From positions 1 to 42,563 of the forward strand of contig JAUWOY010000029.1 in assembly GCA_030611885.1 (NCBI GenBank): a DNA stretch of 42,563 bases, read 5' to 3'. Below the pieces are notes generated by a model. The model searched no databases and was not told the origin of the DNA. It was given only the letters and a program-made list of their open reading frames with translations. Origin of the DNA: Chloroflexota bacterium. GTDB taxonomy: Bacteria; Chloroflexota; Anaerolineae; VGOG01. Shown here piece after piece: positions 1 to 7,384 of this stretch (position 1 is its first letter; every line of letters begins with the position of its first letter). The position numbers and the translations under genes were made by a program.

Positions 1-127
1 CTAGTTTAATAGGACCTTTGATCTCTATTAAACTATTTTCCATATTGTAGTTAAATCCAAAACGTAAATTATAATCAATATTAAATACATTAAAAACGAT
101 ATCAATAGAATCACTTGGGCATTTGTA
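1..127. other. AT-rich left edge, foreign-looking or chimeric
   Basis: These bases are strikingly AT-rich, whereas everything to the right is GC-rich. The composition changes between about 115 and 145, inside the third repeat of the neighbouring FG-GAP gene. On the minus strand a second frame stays open from about 140 to base 1 and reads like real low-GC coding sequence (about 45 residues, rich in Asn, Ile and Phe). I do not recognise the family. It could be an inserted element, a recombination junction or an assembly chimera. Confidence 0.5.
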
Positions 128-828
128 TCTGACCCTAGTACCACGTAGACTTCACCGGCATCCTCGCGCCTGTGGCCTGGGCCTGGCCCATCGGCCCACT
201 CAGCTCCGATGACGATGTCATCGTACTCATCTTCGGTTACATCCCCAGTGGCCCGCGCGGTGCGGGCGTGATCACATATATCTATGCCGTACATGACGAC
301 GTCGGCTTGGGTTCTCAGATCTACGTTGCTGGCGATGGAGTCTGAGCCGAAAACGACGTAGATTTCGCCACATTCGACGCGTCTGTTGTCCGGCCCATCA
401 GCCCACTCTGCCGCGATGATGATATCATCGTATCCATCACCGTTCACATCGCCAGTGGCCACGGCGCTGCCGGCGTAGTCACGAGCGTCGGCTCCATAGA
501 TTACTACGTCGGCCTGGGAGGCGAGGTCTACGGTGCCGTAGATGTCGGCCGGGCCAAACACCACATAGACACGGCCAGCGAACTTGCGTTGGTTATCTGG
601 CCCGTTGGCTCGGAAGGCTCCGATTATGACGTCGTCTAAACCATCGCCGTTAACGTCTCCGCTGGCGACAGAGAAGCCGGTATAGTCGTTGTCACCGGCC
701 CCAAAGATCGTCATGCGTCCCTGGGTTTCTGAGGCAGCGCTGACGCCGGCCCCGGCAGCCGAGAACGAGCCGAAGAGCGTGGTGAGCGTTAAGGCGACAA
801 TCAGCAGTAGAGTCGTCTTCCTTATCAT
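28..828 (-). pseudogene. FG-GAP repeat secreted protein, 3' end broken
   Basis: A secreted protein of the integrin-alpha-like FG-GAP type. It opens with a signal peptide (MIRKTTLLLIVALTLTTLFG), followed by three repeats of about 65 residues. Each repeat carries a Ca2+-binding loop of the DVNGDGxDD kind (DVNGDGLDD, DVNGDGYDD, and the degenerate DVTEDEYDD) and a GxVYVVFG strand. Such repeats form beta-propeller blades on extracellular proteins, usually seven, so three is too few. A strong ribosome site (AAGGAGGA, about 835-842) fixes the start. After GEVYVVLGSD the sequence passes into AT-rich DNA and reads as a hydrophobic nonsense tail of about 30 residues before a stop at 28. The gene is therefore cut at its 3' end, either truly or by misassembly. 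Confidence 0.8.
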
Positions 829-871
829 GGGTATCCTCCTTCGCTATTAGAGTTTTGGCACAAAAGTAGTG

Positions 872-915
872 TGGGCAAATTACCCCTCTACTCCATATTT
901 TACCATATTTGCCCA
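872..915. promoter_or_regulatory. inverted repeat upstream of the FG-GAP gene
   Basis: Nine-base arms TGGGCAAAT (872-880) and ATTTGCCCA (907-915) form a perfect inverted repeat separated by 26 AT-rich bases, in the leader or promoter region of the minus-strand FG-GAP gene. It could be an operator or an RNA hairpin. I found no convincing -35/-10 pair beside it. Confidence 0.35.
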
Positions 916-946
916 TTCTGTGCTTGACGTTTCCCTTGCGCTTGCT

Positions 947-1012
947 CTCTGGTTGCCCTACGGCTGTCCTCTGGCTGCCCTACGACTGCCCGCTGCCTGC
1001 CCTACGGCTGCT
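947..1012. repeat. three tandem 22-nt repeats
   Basis: Three consecutive 22-base units (947-968, 969-990, 991-1012) share the core GCCCTACGGCTG, with a few differences in each. They lie in the 300-base spacer between two minus-strand genes. The short open frame that runs through them on the plus strand is composition-driven and not called as a gene. The rest of the spacer (1013-1136) shows nothing I can name. Confidence 0.7.
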
Positions 1013-1136
1013 TGCTTCTCGGCCAGGTGACGAGAACTTCTGCGTATGCCCACCACTTCGGCAGCCCCGTGGCCCGCCACCTGTCGCCCATGATCATGCT
1101 GTGCCAGAGAACTGAAACCTCTGAGATCACTTAAAC

Positions 1137-2123
1137 CTAAATGCGCAATTCCACCACGTCACCATCACGAAGGATGTGGTCCCGCCCTACCATCTGACCG
1201 TCGTACGCGGCACTGCCCCAGACTCGGGCCGCTTTCAGTTTTTCGAAGAAATCTTTGTGCACCTTTCTGGCAAACTCCGCTACGGTGCCCCCTTTCTTCA
1301 GTACAAATGGCGCGCTGAGATCGGGCTCTTTGCCAGGGGCTTTGGAGTAAACGCGGATTACCTCCAGCCGCTCGAACACGACCTGCTTCAGGCGCTCGAG
1401 GTTGCGGCCAGTGGCCGCCGAGACAGGAAGCGCAGGCCAGTCATCCTCAAGCAGTTCGAGAAAGATCTCGAAATCCTCATCGGAATCATCGTCATCGCTC
1501 TTGTTAGCCAGCACCAATAGCGGCTTGAAGGTCAGACGCCGTTGTTCGGGGTAACGATCTTTCAGACGGAGGGGCACGATGCGGTGCTCTTGCAGAAAGG
1601 CAATGGTATCCTCAAGCTGTTGAACCGGATCTGTCTGCAGATCCACAACCAACAGGATGAGGTCTGACCTTCGAATCAAGTTCATCAATTCCGGCTCTAC
1701 GTAGTCCCTGTTCAGGGGTGGTGTATCTATCAACTGGATCTGGATGTCTTTCACAGGCATCATGCCAGGGGTGGGTGTCCAGGTGGTGTAAGGATAATCC
1801 GCCACTTCGGGGGTGGCGTTGGTCAGAGATGCTACCAGAGCCGATTTCCCCACGTTGGGAGGGCCAACTACCACCACTTGCCCCGCGCCTTCTTTGTCAA
1901 TATGAAAGGCAGAAACCTGCCTGCTGACGCCTTTGCGGGTCTGGGACGAGGCCTTCAGCTTGGAGAGTCGCTTGCGCAGAGCAGCCCGCAGCTTGTCCGT
2001 GCCCTTGTGCTTGGGAATGGCGCTTATGTATTCTTCGAGACAGGCGATTTTCTCCGCCACCGACTTAGCGGCGCGATATCGCCTTTCGGCATCAATTGCC
2101 TCTGGAGGAAGGTTTGTTGGCAT
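1137..2123 (-). CDS. TGS-domain GTPase (DRG/Obg-related)
   Basis: A cytoplasmic P-loop GTPase of the OBG/DRG superfamily. From the chosen start, a basic N-terminal helical region (residues 1-75, including the IPKHKGT stretch) precedes the G domain. The G domain shows G1 GPPNVGKS, the G2/G3 region with DTPP, and G4 NKSD. The C-terminal ~70 residues form a TGS domain of the kind that contacts ribosomes or RNA. The frame is open upstream to 2198, but family members begin at the MPTNLPPEAID-like sequence, so 2123 is preferred; no clear ribosome site marks either choice. A strong promoter at 2318-2346 points at it across a dispersed repeat. The precise role is unknown, but ribosome-associated regulation is typical of the family. 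Confidence 0.85.
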   Translation of the reverse strand: MPTNLPPEAIDAERRYRAAKSVAEKIACLEEYISAIPKHKGTDKLRAALRKRLSKLKASSQTRKGVSRQVSAFHIDKEGAGQVVVVGPPNVGKSALVASLTNATPEVADYPYTTWTPTPGMMPVKDIQIQLIDTPPLNRDYVEPELMNLIRRSDLILLVVDLQTDPVQQLEDTIAFLQEHRIVPLRLKDRYPEQRRLTFKPLLVLANKSDDDDSDEDFEIFLELLEDDWPALPVSAATGRNLERLKQVVFERLEVIRVYSKAPGKEPDLSAPFVLKKGGTVAEFARKVHKDFFEKLKAARVWGSAAYDGQMVGRDHILRDGDVVELRI

Positions 2124-2207
2124 GGCTATCCAATCGCTCGCGCTTTGTTCTGAGCATAGTATCTGGCTGACTGACAAATTTAACATTTCAACCGACACAC
2201 AATAATT

Positions 2208-2290
2208 GGGACACAGATTTTCACAGATTCACACAGATTTGTAGTAAAAAAGAGAAGAATCTGTGTTTATCTGTGTGAATCCGTGTCCTA
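2208..2290. repeat. dispersed palindromic element, CACAGATT family, copy 1
   Basis: An ~83-base imperfect palindrome with termini GGACACAGATT and AATCCGTGTCC. Its arms contain repeated CACAGATT/AATCTGTG words around an A-rich centre. A second copy with matching ends lies at 28411-28486. It sits between the promoter at 2318-2346 and the GTPase gene, so it would be transcribed as a hairpin leader. It has no coding capacity. Confidence 0.75.
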
Positions 2291-2317
2291 TGTTAAAAAT
2301 GTCAGCCAATCAGGCAT

Positions 2318-2346
2318 AGTATAGCAGATTTCGGCTCCTTTGGCAA
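2318..2346 (-). promoter_or_regulatory. sigma-70-type promoter, repeat-borne cassette copy 1
   Basis: On the minus strand, TTGCCA (2341-2346) and TATACT (2318-2323) are separated by exactly 17 bases. The same block, almost base for base, recurs at 5358-5386 and 7280-7308. It is preceded on this strand by a degenerate hairpin (about 2357-2386) like the one at 7246-7272. It should drive the TGS GTPase gene. Confidence 0.8.
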
Positions 2347-2369
2347 CAACAGAAAGGCCGCTCGTGCGT

Positions 2370-2398
2370 TTGACGCAGGTGGCTTTTTAGAATATACT
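2370..2398 (+). promoter_or_regulatory. sigma-70-type promoter for the CDF gene
   Basis: TTGACG (2370-2375) and TATACT (2393-2398) are 17 bases apart and predict a start near 2405, about 45 bases before the CDF transporter ATG. It is divergent from, and close to, the cassette promoter at 2318-2346. Its -35 lies inside the hairpin shared with that cassette. Confidence 0.75.
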
Positions 2399-2449
2399 AT
2401 TGGGAGGGAGAAGGAGACCATCCAAGACGAGAGAGGCTTCAACGAAACG

Positions 2450-3361
2450 ATGGCCACCGAACAGCGAGAACGCAAAGGTATCTTGACCGTCGCCCTGGGG
2501 CTGGTCGCCAACATCTTTCTGGCCGCGCTGAAGACGAGCATCGGCGTTCTGGGCCACAGTCCTGCCTTGCTTGCCGACGGCATCAACTCCACCTCCGATG
2601 TAGCCTACGGCGTTGTGGTCAGCGTGTTCATGCGGCTGGCCGGTAAACCGCCCGACGATGAGCATCCCTACGGTCACAGCCAAATGGAAAGCATCGCAGC
2701 AGTGGTCGTGGGTTCATTTGTGATGACCACAGCCATCGCCATTTTCTGGGACGCGGTTAACAATGTGTACGATCTGATGGTCGGACAAGGCGACTTCAGT
2801 GGGGCCGCGATTAGCGCTCTATGGGTGGCATTGCTGACGGTAGTCCTCAAGCTGGGACTGGCGGCTTTTACCCAACGGGTTGGCCGACAAACACAAAACG
2901 CCGCCGTGCTGGCGCTGGCCTGCGACCATCGCAACGACGTATTCTCCGCCCTGGCAGCGACCGTGGGCATCTTCTTTGGCCGGATGGGCTACCCGTGGAT
3001 AGATCCACTGGCCGGGGCGCTGGTCGCGCTGGTGATCCTTCGCACGGGCATTGAGATTTTGCGCGAGTCAACCGCAGATTTGATGGACACCTTACCCGGC
3101 CGGGCACTGGCCCGGCAAATCACCAAACTGCTGAGCTCGATTCCAGGCGTGCAACAAATCGAAGAGATCCAGGCCCACCGGTTCGGGCCATACCTGGTAG
3201 TCAATATTACCATCGGCGTCGAAGGCTCGCTGAGTGTGGCTGACGGTGATAAGATCGCCACTCAAGTAGAGCACACCTTGACCAAGCACATCGAGTTCAT
3301 GCGTCGGGTTCACGTCCACTACCACCCAGCGACCTCGCCAGGCGCGGCGACGGTCACGTAA
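2450..3361 (+). CDS. cation diffusion facilitator metal exporter
   Basis: An inner-membrane metal/proton antiporter of the CDF family, 303 residues: about six transmembrane helices followed by a cytoplasmic ferredoxin-like domain of about 90 residues that binds metal and dimerises. The transport site normally carries H/D-xxx-D in helix 2 and H/D-xxx-D in helix 5. Here helix 2 reads N46-STS-D50 and helix 5 reads D159-HRN-D163, an ND-DD arrangement rather than the HD-HD of zinc exporters. This favours Mn2+ or Fe2+ over Zn2+, but it is inference from motif. The gene has its own promoter (2370-2398) and is followed 12 bases later by a methyltransferase gene. Confidence 0.88.
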   Translation: MATEQRERKGILTVALGLVANIFLAALKTSIGVLGHSPALLADGINSTSDVAYGVVVSVFMRLAGKPPDDEHPYGHSQMESIAAVVVGSFVMTTAIAIFWDAVNNVYDLMVGQGDFSGAAISALWVALLTVVLKLGLAAFTQRVGRQTQNAAVLALACDHRNDVFSALAATVGIFFGRMGYPWIDPLAGALVALVILRTGIEILRESTADLMDTLPGRALARQITKLLSSIPGVQQIEEIQAHRFGPYLVVNITIGVEGSLSVADGDKIATQVEHTLTKHIEFMRRVHVHYHPATSPGAATVT

Positions 3362-3373
3362 TGCGTTGAAACG

Positions 3374-4222
3374 ATGACACATCCCGCCATCCTCTCGCAC
3401 ATCCAAACACAACCCCTCTTACGAGCGCGAGCAGCCGGCCAGCACCGCGTTGAGGTCTCGCCGGACCTGGGGCTCACGACGGTTGAGGTGGTCACCGAAT
3501 CAGCAGGGGTGCGTTTTCCGAACGGCGAGTTGCTGCGTTGGGAGGCCATCGAAGAAATCAATTCATCCGAGAACAACTGCTTCGTCATCGAAGATAGTGA
3601 GCCGCGCAAAATCCAGCTCTTTTCGGAGTTCACAAATCGGCTCTACAGCCTGATGCCCACGCGCGCCGCGCCCACCATGCTGGTCTCCGGCATACCGATG
3701 CACCGCATCAAAGGAACCGACCCGTACCGCGACACCCTGGAGAAGATCAAGACGGTCAAGCCCGTCGTGGGGTACGTCCTGGACACGGCCACCGGCCTGG
3801 GCTACACCGCCATCGAAGCGGCCAAAACCGCCGACCACGTGGTCACCATCGAACTGGACCCGACCGCGCTGGAAATCGCGCGGCTCAATCCCTGGTCACG
3901 AGCCCTGTTCGACAACCCCACAATCACCCAACGCATCGGCGATAGCTACGATATGATCGAGGAATTCGGCGACCAGACATTCACCCGCATCATTCACGAC
4001 CCGCCAGCCTTCAGACTGGCCGGCCATCTCTACTCTGGCAAATTCTACGCTGAGCTACACCGCGTGCTGCGGCGCGGCGGGCGCCTGTTTCACTACGTTG
4101 GCAATCCGGAGAGCAAGTCCGGCGGCAGCATCACCCGCGGCGTGATGCGGCGTCTCCGGGAAGCCGGCTTCTCGCGCGTCGCCCGCCGCCCCCGCGCCTT
4201 TGGCGTGGTGGCGTTTAGGTGA
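3374..4222 (+). CDS. class I SAM-dependent methyltransferase
   Basis: A 282-residue protein with an N-terminal domain of about 110 residues of unknown role and a Rossmann methyltransferase domain. Motif I is [15 protein letters not shown], the acidic strand-2 end is TIELD, and the motif IV position reads HDPPAF, which resembles catalytic motifs of some nucleic-acid and spermidine-synthase-like methyltransferases. The substrate cannot be read from the sequence. It follows the CDF gene closely and is probably co-transcribed. The stop at 4220-4222 lies about 20 bases before the next start, with a strong ribosome site between. Confidence 0.8.
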   Translation: MTHPAILSHIQTQPLLRARAAGQHRVEVSPDLGLTTVEVVTESAGVRFPNGELLRWEAIEEINSSENNCFVIEDSEPRKIQLFSEFTNRLYSLMPTRAAPTMLVSGIPMHRIKGTDPYRDTLEKIKTVKPVVGYVLDTATGLGYTAIEAAKTADHVVTIELDPTALEIARLNPWSRALFDNPTITQRIGDSYDMIEEFGDQTFTRIIHDPPAFRLAGHLYSGKFYAELHRVLRRGGRLFHYVGNPESKSGGSITRGVMRRLREAGFSRVARRPRAFGVVAFR

Positions 4223-4243
4223 GTGATGAGTAAGGAGGAAACA

Positions 4244-5245
4244 ATGAATCCCATTCGTGTCACCCAATTTGGCCTCGGCCCCATCGGCCAAGCCTGCGTC
4301 AAAGTACTCTTGCAAAAACCCGGCCTCGAACTCGTCGGGGGGATAGACGTTGATCCCCAGAAAGTCGGCCAGGACATCGGGGAGGTCTGCGGCTTGGACC
4401 AGAGCCTGGGCATGGCCGTGCGCGGCGATGGTGCAGCGGCTCTCGCCGATTGGCGGCCTCAGGTCGTGGTGCACACCACCTTCTCGTTCCTGGATCACAT
4501 CGAAGAGCAACTGGCGACCATCATCCGCGCCGGCGCCCACATCGTCTCTTCAAGCGAGGAGCTGTTCTATCCCTTCCAACGCGATCCAGAGTTCTGCCAG
4601 CGCATTGACGCCCTGGCCAAACAACACGGCGTCGCCGTCATTGGCACGGGCGTCAATCCAGGCTTTTCCATGGACATCCTGCCGCTGTGTCTCACCGGCG
4701 TATGCACCGAGGTCAGCAAGATCGTCGCCACCCGCGTGGTGGACACCGGCCAGCGTCGGCTGCCGCTGCAGAAGAAAACCGGCGCCGGGCTCTCTCGCCA
4801 GGAATTCGAGGAGAGGCTGGCCGCCGGCAGGTTCGGCCACATCGGCCTGCGCGAATCGGCCCTGGCGGTGATGGACACCCTCGGCTGGCCGGTGGACGAA
4901 ATCGAGGAGAGCATCCGGCCTGTGATAGCCGAGACAGAAATGACAACCGCTTTCCTCACCGTGGAGCCGCAGCAGGTGGCCGGATTGCGCCAGATCATGC
5001 GGGTGAAAAGTGGAGGCCAAGAGCGACTGGTGCTCGATCTGCAAATATCCGTCGGCGCCAAAGAGCCGCACGACAGGGTGGAGATCATCGGCGACCCGCC
5101 ATTCTCCATGCGCATTGAAGGCGGCATCTTTGGCAGGACGGCCACCATCGCCGCGCTGGTCAACACCATCCCCAAGATCATCAACGCCCCGCCCGGCCTG
5201 CGAACGATGATGGAGCTGCCGGTGCCGCATGCGTTTGGCCGTTAG
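4244..5245 (+). CDS. DapB-like NAD(P)-dependent dehydrogenase
   Basis: A 333-residue soluble oxidoreductase with an N-terminal Rossmann domain (VTQFGLGPIGQACVKVL) and a C-terminal domain like dihydrodipicolinate reductase. Its length and the GPIGQ nucleotide loop match the family that includes 2,4-diaminopentanoate dehydrogenase of ornithine fermentation and related amine dehydrogenases, which is longer than true DapB (about 270). The start is set by AAGGAGG at 4232-4238, although the frame is open from 4223. No ornithine-fermentation genes are nearby, so the substrate remains open. Confidence 0.75.
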   Translation: MNPIRVTQFGLGPIGQACVKVLLQKPGLELVGGIDVDPQKVGQDIGEVCGLDQSLGMAVRGDGAAALADWRPQVVVHTTFSFLDHIEEQLATIIRAGAHIVSSSEELFYPFQRDPEFCQRIDALAKQHGVAVIGTGVNPGFSMDILPLCLTGVCTEVSKIVATRVVDTGQRRLPLQKKTGAGLSRQEFEERLAAGRFGHIGLRESALAVMDTLGWPVDEIEESIRPVIAETEMTTAFLTVEPQQVAGLRQIMRVKSGGQERLVLDLQISVGAKEPHDRVEIIGDPPFSMRIEGGIFGRTATIAALVNTIPKIINAPPGLRTMMELPVPHAFGR

Positions 5246-5274
5246 AACTAAACCTGGACTTTGGCCCTTTTCCT

Positions 5275-5331
5275 CGTAGTGGCGACTTCAGTCGCTCCCA
5301 CGGAGTCAAAGCGACTAAAGTCGCTACTACG
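5275..5331. repeat. inverted repeat, CGTAGTxGCGACTT family
   Basis: The arms CGTAGTGGCGACTT (from 5275) and AAGTCGCTACTACG (ending at 5331) frame an internal AGTCGCT/AGCGACT pair, giving a long hairpin just after the dehydrogenase stop and before the cassette promoter. It has no U-tract, so it is a repeat element rather than a clear terminator. Confidence 0.65.
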
Positions 5332-5357
5332 AACCCAATATCCTGTGGTTTTTGTTA

Positions 5358-5386
5358 TTGCCAAGCGAGCCGAAGTCTGCTATACT
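5358..5386 (+). promoter_or_regulatory. sigma-70-type promoter, repeat-borne cassette copy 2
   Basis: TTGCCA (5358-5363) and TATACT (5381-5386) with a 17-base spacer. The spacer, the bases upstream (GTTATTGCCA) and the stretch after the -10 (CTCAGCC) match the copies at 2318-2346 and 7280-7308. It predicts a start near 5393, 40 bases ahead of the metallophosphoesterase ATG. Confidence 0.8.
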
Positions 5387-5432
5387 ATTCTCAGCCGGGA
5401 TTTGGCACGGAATCATCGTCAGGAGGTTAACC

Positions 5433-6326
5433 ATGTCCGCCAGCAAGCGTCTAACTGAAGTGTTCGAGTCAGCCGAGGAGATCCTCTTTGACGACTCCTC
5501 CAAGTTCATTTTCTTCAGCGACTGTCACCGAGGTGACAACAGTTGGTCAGATGACCTGGCTCATAATCAGGTTCTCCTCTGGTATGCGTTGAAGCGATAC
5601 TACGAAGATGGATTCACTTACATCGAAGTTGGAGATGGGGATGAGCTTTGGGAGAACAAGAAATTCGAGGACATCCGAAAGGCTCACAGCCACCTGTTTT
5701 GGCAGATGCGAGAATTCCACAAGGAGAACAGGCTCTACCTTATCTGGGGAAACCACAACGCGGACTGGAAAGAGCCGAAGACCGTCGAAAAACATCTTTA
5801 CGAGTTCTATGACGAGCGCGCGGGCGGGAATGAACCGCTGTTTGATGGCATCACGGTGCACGAGGGGTTAGTTCTTCGACATTCGGACACGGGCCACAGA
5901 ATCTTCGTCGTCCACGGACATCAGGGAGACCTTTGGAGTGATCGCCTTTGGCGGTTCAGCAGGTTTTTTGTCAGATACGTCTGGAAGCCTCTTCAGGTAG
6001 TTGGAATCAGAGATCCAACAAGCCCAGCGAAGAACTTCAAGAAACGGAGAGCAGTTGAGAGAAGGATCATAGAGTGGATAGAGGCTAACGACAATCAAAT
6101 GCTCATCTGTGGTCACACCCATCGCCCCGTGTTCCCTGGAGCGGGAGCACCTCTCTACTTCAATATTGGCAGTTGCGTTCATCCCCGCTGCATAACTGGG
6201 ATCGAGATCCAGGATGGAAGAATAGAGCTGGTAAAGTGGTGGGTCAGGCCGGATGACGAATCTGGGGTGCTGCGCGTTACGAAAGAGACGAAGGTGGGGC
6301 CCAAGAGATTACGGGATTTCTTTTAG
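5433..6326 (+). CDS. calcineurin-like metallophosphoesterase
   Basis: A 297-residue metal-dependent phosphoesterase with all five motif blocks: FFSDCHRGDN (DxH), GDGDELWEN (GD), WGNHN, VVHGHQGD and CGHTHRP. The motifs and an insert between blocks 3 and 4 resemble the LpxH-like/UDP-diacylglucosamine hydrolase branch. The host may lack lipid A, so the substrate is uncertain. The start ATG follows AGGAGG at 5421-5426. The frame is open further upstream, but that part would overlap the promoter. It stands alone under its own cassette promoter. Confidence 0.85.
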   Translation: MSASKRLTEVFESAEEILFDDSSKFIFFSDCHRGDNSWSDDLAHNQVLLWYALKRYYEDGFTYIEVGDGDELWENKKFEDIRKAHSHLFWQMREFHKENRLYLIWGNHNADWKEPKTVEKHLYEFYDERAGGNEPLFDGITVHEGLVLRHSDTGHRIFVVHGHQGDLWSDRLWRFSRFFVRYVWKPLQVVGIRDPTSPAKNFKKRRAVERRIIEWIEANDNQMLICGHTHRPVFPGAGAPLYFNIGSCVHPRCITGIEIQDGRIELVKWWVRPDDESGVLRVTKETKVGPKRLRDFF

Positions 6327-6338
6327 GCGAAGTGGTGG

Positions 6339-6388
6339 GCGTTTGGATCGCGAAGGGCACGAAATTGCGCGAAAGGCGCGAAAGGAGG
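6339..6388. repeat. partial CGAAAG repeat that supplies a ribosome site
   Basis: From GCGTTTGGATCGCGAAG onward this block matches the 5' part of the two longer copies beginning at 6835 and 7054. Its end, GCGCGAAAGGAGG, is the Shine-Dalgarno sequence of the gene starting at 6394, so the repeat appears to have provided translation initiation for that gene. Confidence 0.65.
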
Positions 6389-6393
6389 CATCA

Positions 6394-6810
6394 ATGTCTC
6401 GTTCACTCTCGAAGCAAGGCTATCAGTTCGGGCAGCTTTCCTATGAGACGCTCGGCGCCTGCATTGACGTTCAGAGTCAGTTGGGCGTTCACTGCACAGA
6501 GGTGGATTATCAACGAGCTCTAGCGTTGGCTATCCCTAAACAGGGGCTGCATTTTCAACGCGAAGTGGAAATCCCCATCACCTACGACGGAGTTGTGGTA
6601 ACCAAACGACGGGTGGACTTCGTCGTCTGGAATGACACTGACGAATTACTACTAGAAACCAAGGCCAAGAGCGCCATCTTGCCCGAAGACATTGAGCAAT
6701 GTTTGCTTTACTTGCACCAGGGTGGTTACCGGCTGTGTCTACTGGTCAATTTTGGAGAGAAGCCATTGGGTATACGCCGCTTTGTGCACACACCTGAAGA
6801 AGAGGAATAA
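6394..6810 (+). CDS. GxxExxY family protein
   Basis: A 138-residue protein of the GxxExxY family (PD-(D/E)XK nuclease-like fold). It contains the diagnostic LG-x4-E-x2-Y segment (LGVHCTEVDY, with H replacing the usual second G), the RRVDFVV strand, and ETKAKSAI as the E-x-K active-site element. These proteins are widespread in environmental bacteria, often near repeats, and their role is unclear. The start is set by AAAGGAGG (6381-6388), which belongs to a dispersed repeat; the longer frame from 6253 overlaps the previous gene and is rejected. It stands next to a repeat field and gene remnants. Confidence 0.8.
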   Translation: MSRSLSKQGYQFGQLSYETLGACIDVQSQLGVHCTEVDYQRALALAIPKQGLHFQREVEIPITYDGVVVTKRRVDFVVWNDTDELLLETKAKSAILPEDIEQCLLYLHQGGYRLCLLVNFGEKPLGIRRFVHTPEEEE

Positions 6811-6834
6811 GCTACGAAAGGTTTTCGAGAGCGG

Positions 6835-7052
6835 GCGTTTGGATCGCGAAGGGCACGAAATTGCACGAAAGGCGCGAAAGGGATTTCGTGACTTTCGCAG
6901 GCTTTCGCGGATTTCGTGATCCAAAGGCCCACGAAGCCACGACAGCCGGAGATATGGCGCAGGTGAGGGAAATCGAGGTGGAGATAGACAGCCTGGCGGC
7001 GGGGTTGTGGGGGATCAGCGAACAGGAGTTGGACGAGTTAGAGCGAGGGTAG
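6835..7052 (+). repeat. 218-base tandem duplication, unit 1
   Basis: The unit starts GCGTTTGGATCGCGAAG. Its first ~100 bases form an imperfect palindrome bounded by TTGGATC and GATCCAA, full of CGAAA/TTTCG words. The remaining ~100 bases are a coding remnant ending in a stop. An almost identical unit starts at 7054, giving a period of about 218. Confidence 0.8.
6954..7052 (+). pseudogene. remnant of an Eco57I-type methylase C-terminus
   Basis: Only 33 codons remain, reading as a charged helix (QVREIEVEIDSLAAGLWG) followed by ISEQELDELERG and a stop. This pattern is the usual C-terminal tail of large Eco57I-like restriction/methylase proteins (EIDxLVxELYGLTxEE). The rest of the gene is absent. 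It may instead be a short stand-alone peptide, but there is no ribosome site before its ATG. Confidence 0.4.
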
Positions 7053-7053
7053 A

Positions 7054-7240
7054 CGTTTGGATCGCGAAGTACACGAAATTGCACGAAAGGCGCGAAAGGG
7101 ATTTCGTGATTTTCGCGGGCTTTCGCGGATTTCGTGATCCAAAGGCCCACGAAGCTACGGCAGCCGGAGATACGGCGCAGGTGAGGGAAATCGAGGCGGA
7201 GACAGACCGGCTGGCGGCGGAGTTGTGGGGGCTCAGCTAA
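7054..7240 (+). repeat. tandem duplication, unit 2, with second tail remnant
   Basis: This unit repeats unit 1 with scattered substitutions. The ATG of the tail peptide has become ACG, the peptide reads QVREIEAETDRLAAELWGLS, and it stops earlier (7238-7240). The duplication carries both the palindromic repeat and the coding tail, so the two were copied together. Confidence 0.7.
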
Positions 7241-7245
7241 GGCAG

Positions 7246-7308
7246 GCCACCTGTGTCAAACGCGCAGGTGGCTTTGGTATTGCCAAAGGAGGCGAAATCT
7301 GCTATACT
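7246..7308 (+). promoter_or_regulatory. hairpin plus sigma-70 promoter, cassette copy 3
   Basis: An 8-bp hairpin (GCCACCTG 7246-7253 with CAGGTGGC 7265-7272) followed by TTT is joined to TTGCCA (7280-7285), a 17-base spacer and TATACT (7303-7308). The hairpin could stop read-through from upstream while the promoter restarts transcription near 7315. The same unit, inverted, lies at 2318-2386, and the promoter half recurs at 5358-5386. Confidence 0.8.
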
Positions 7309-7384
7309 ATGCTTAGCCTGAGGGCTGGGGGTGCTCATCTGCGCAGTGACCCCAGAGCCCATTAGTGTATTGAAGGAGAGTAAG

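Noticed and set aside
909-1115. 68-residue plus-strand frame in the spacer before the GTPase gene
   Set aside because: It is created by the 22-nt repeats and has no ribosome site or family pattern.
4550-5230. 226- and 205-residue minus-strand frames opposite the DapB-like gene
   Set aside because: Antisense frames without a start signal or recognisable domain.
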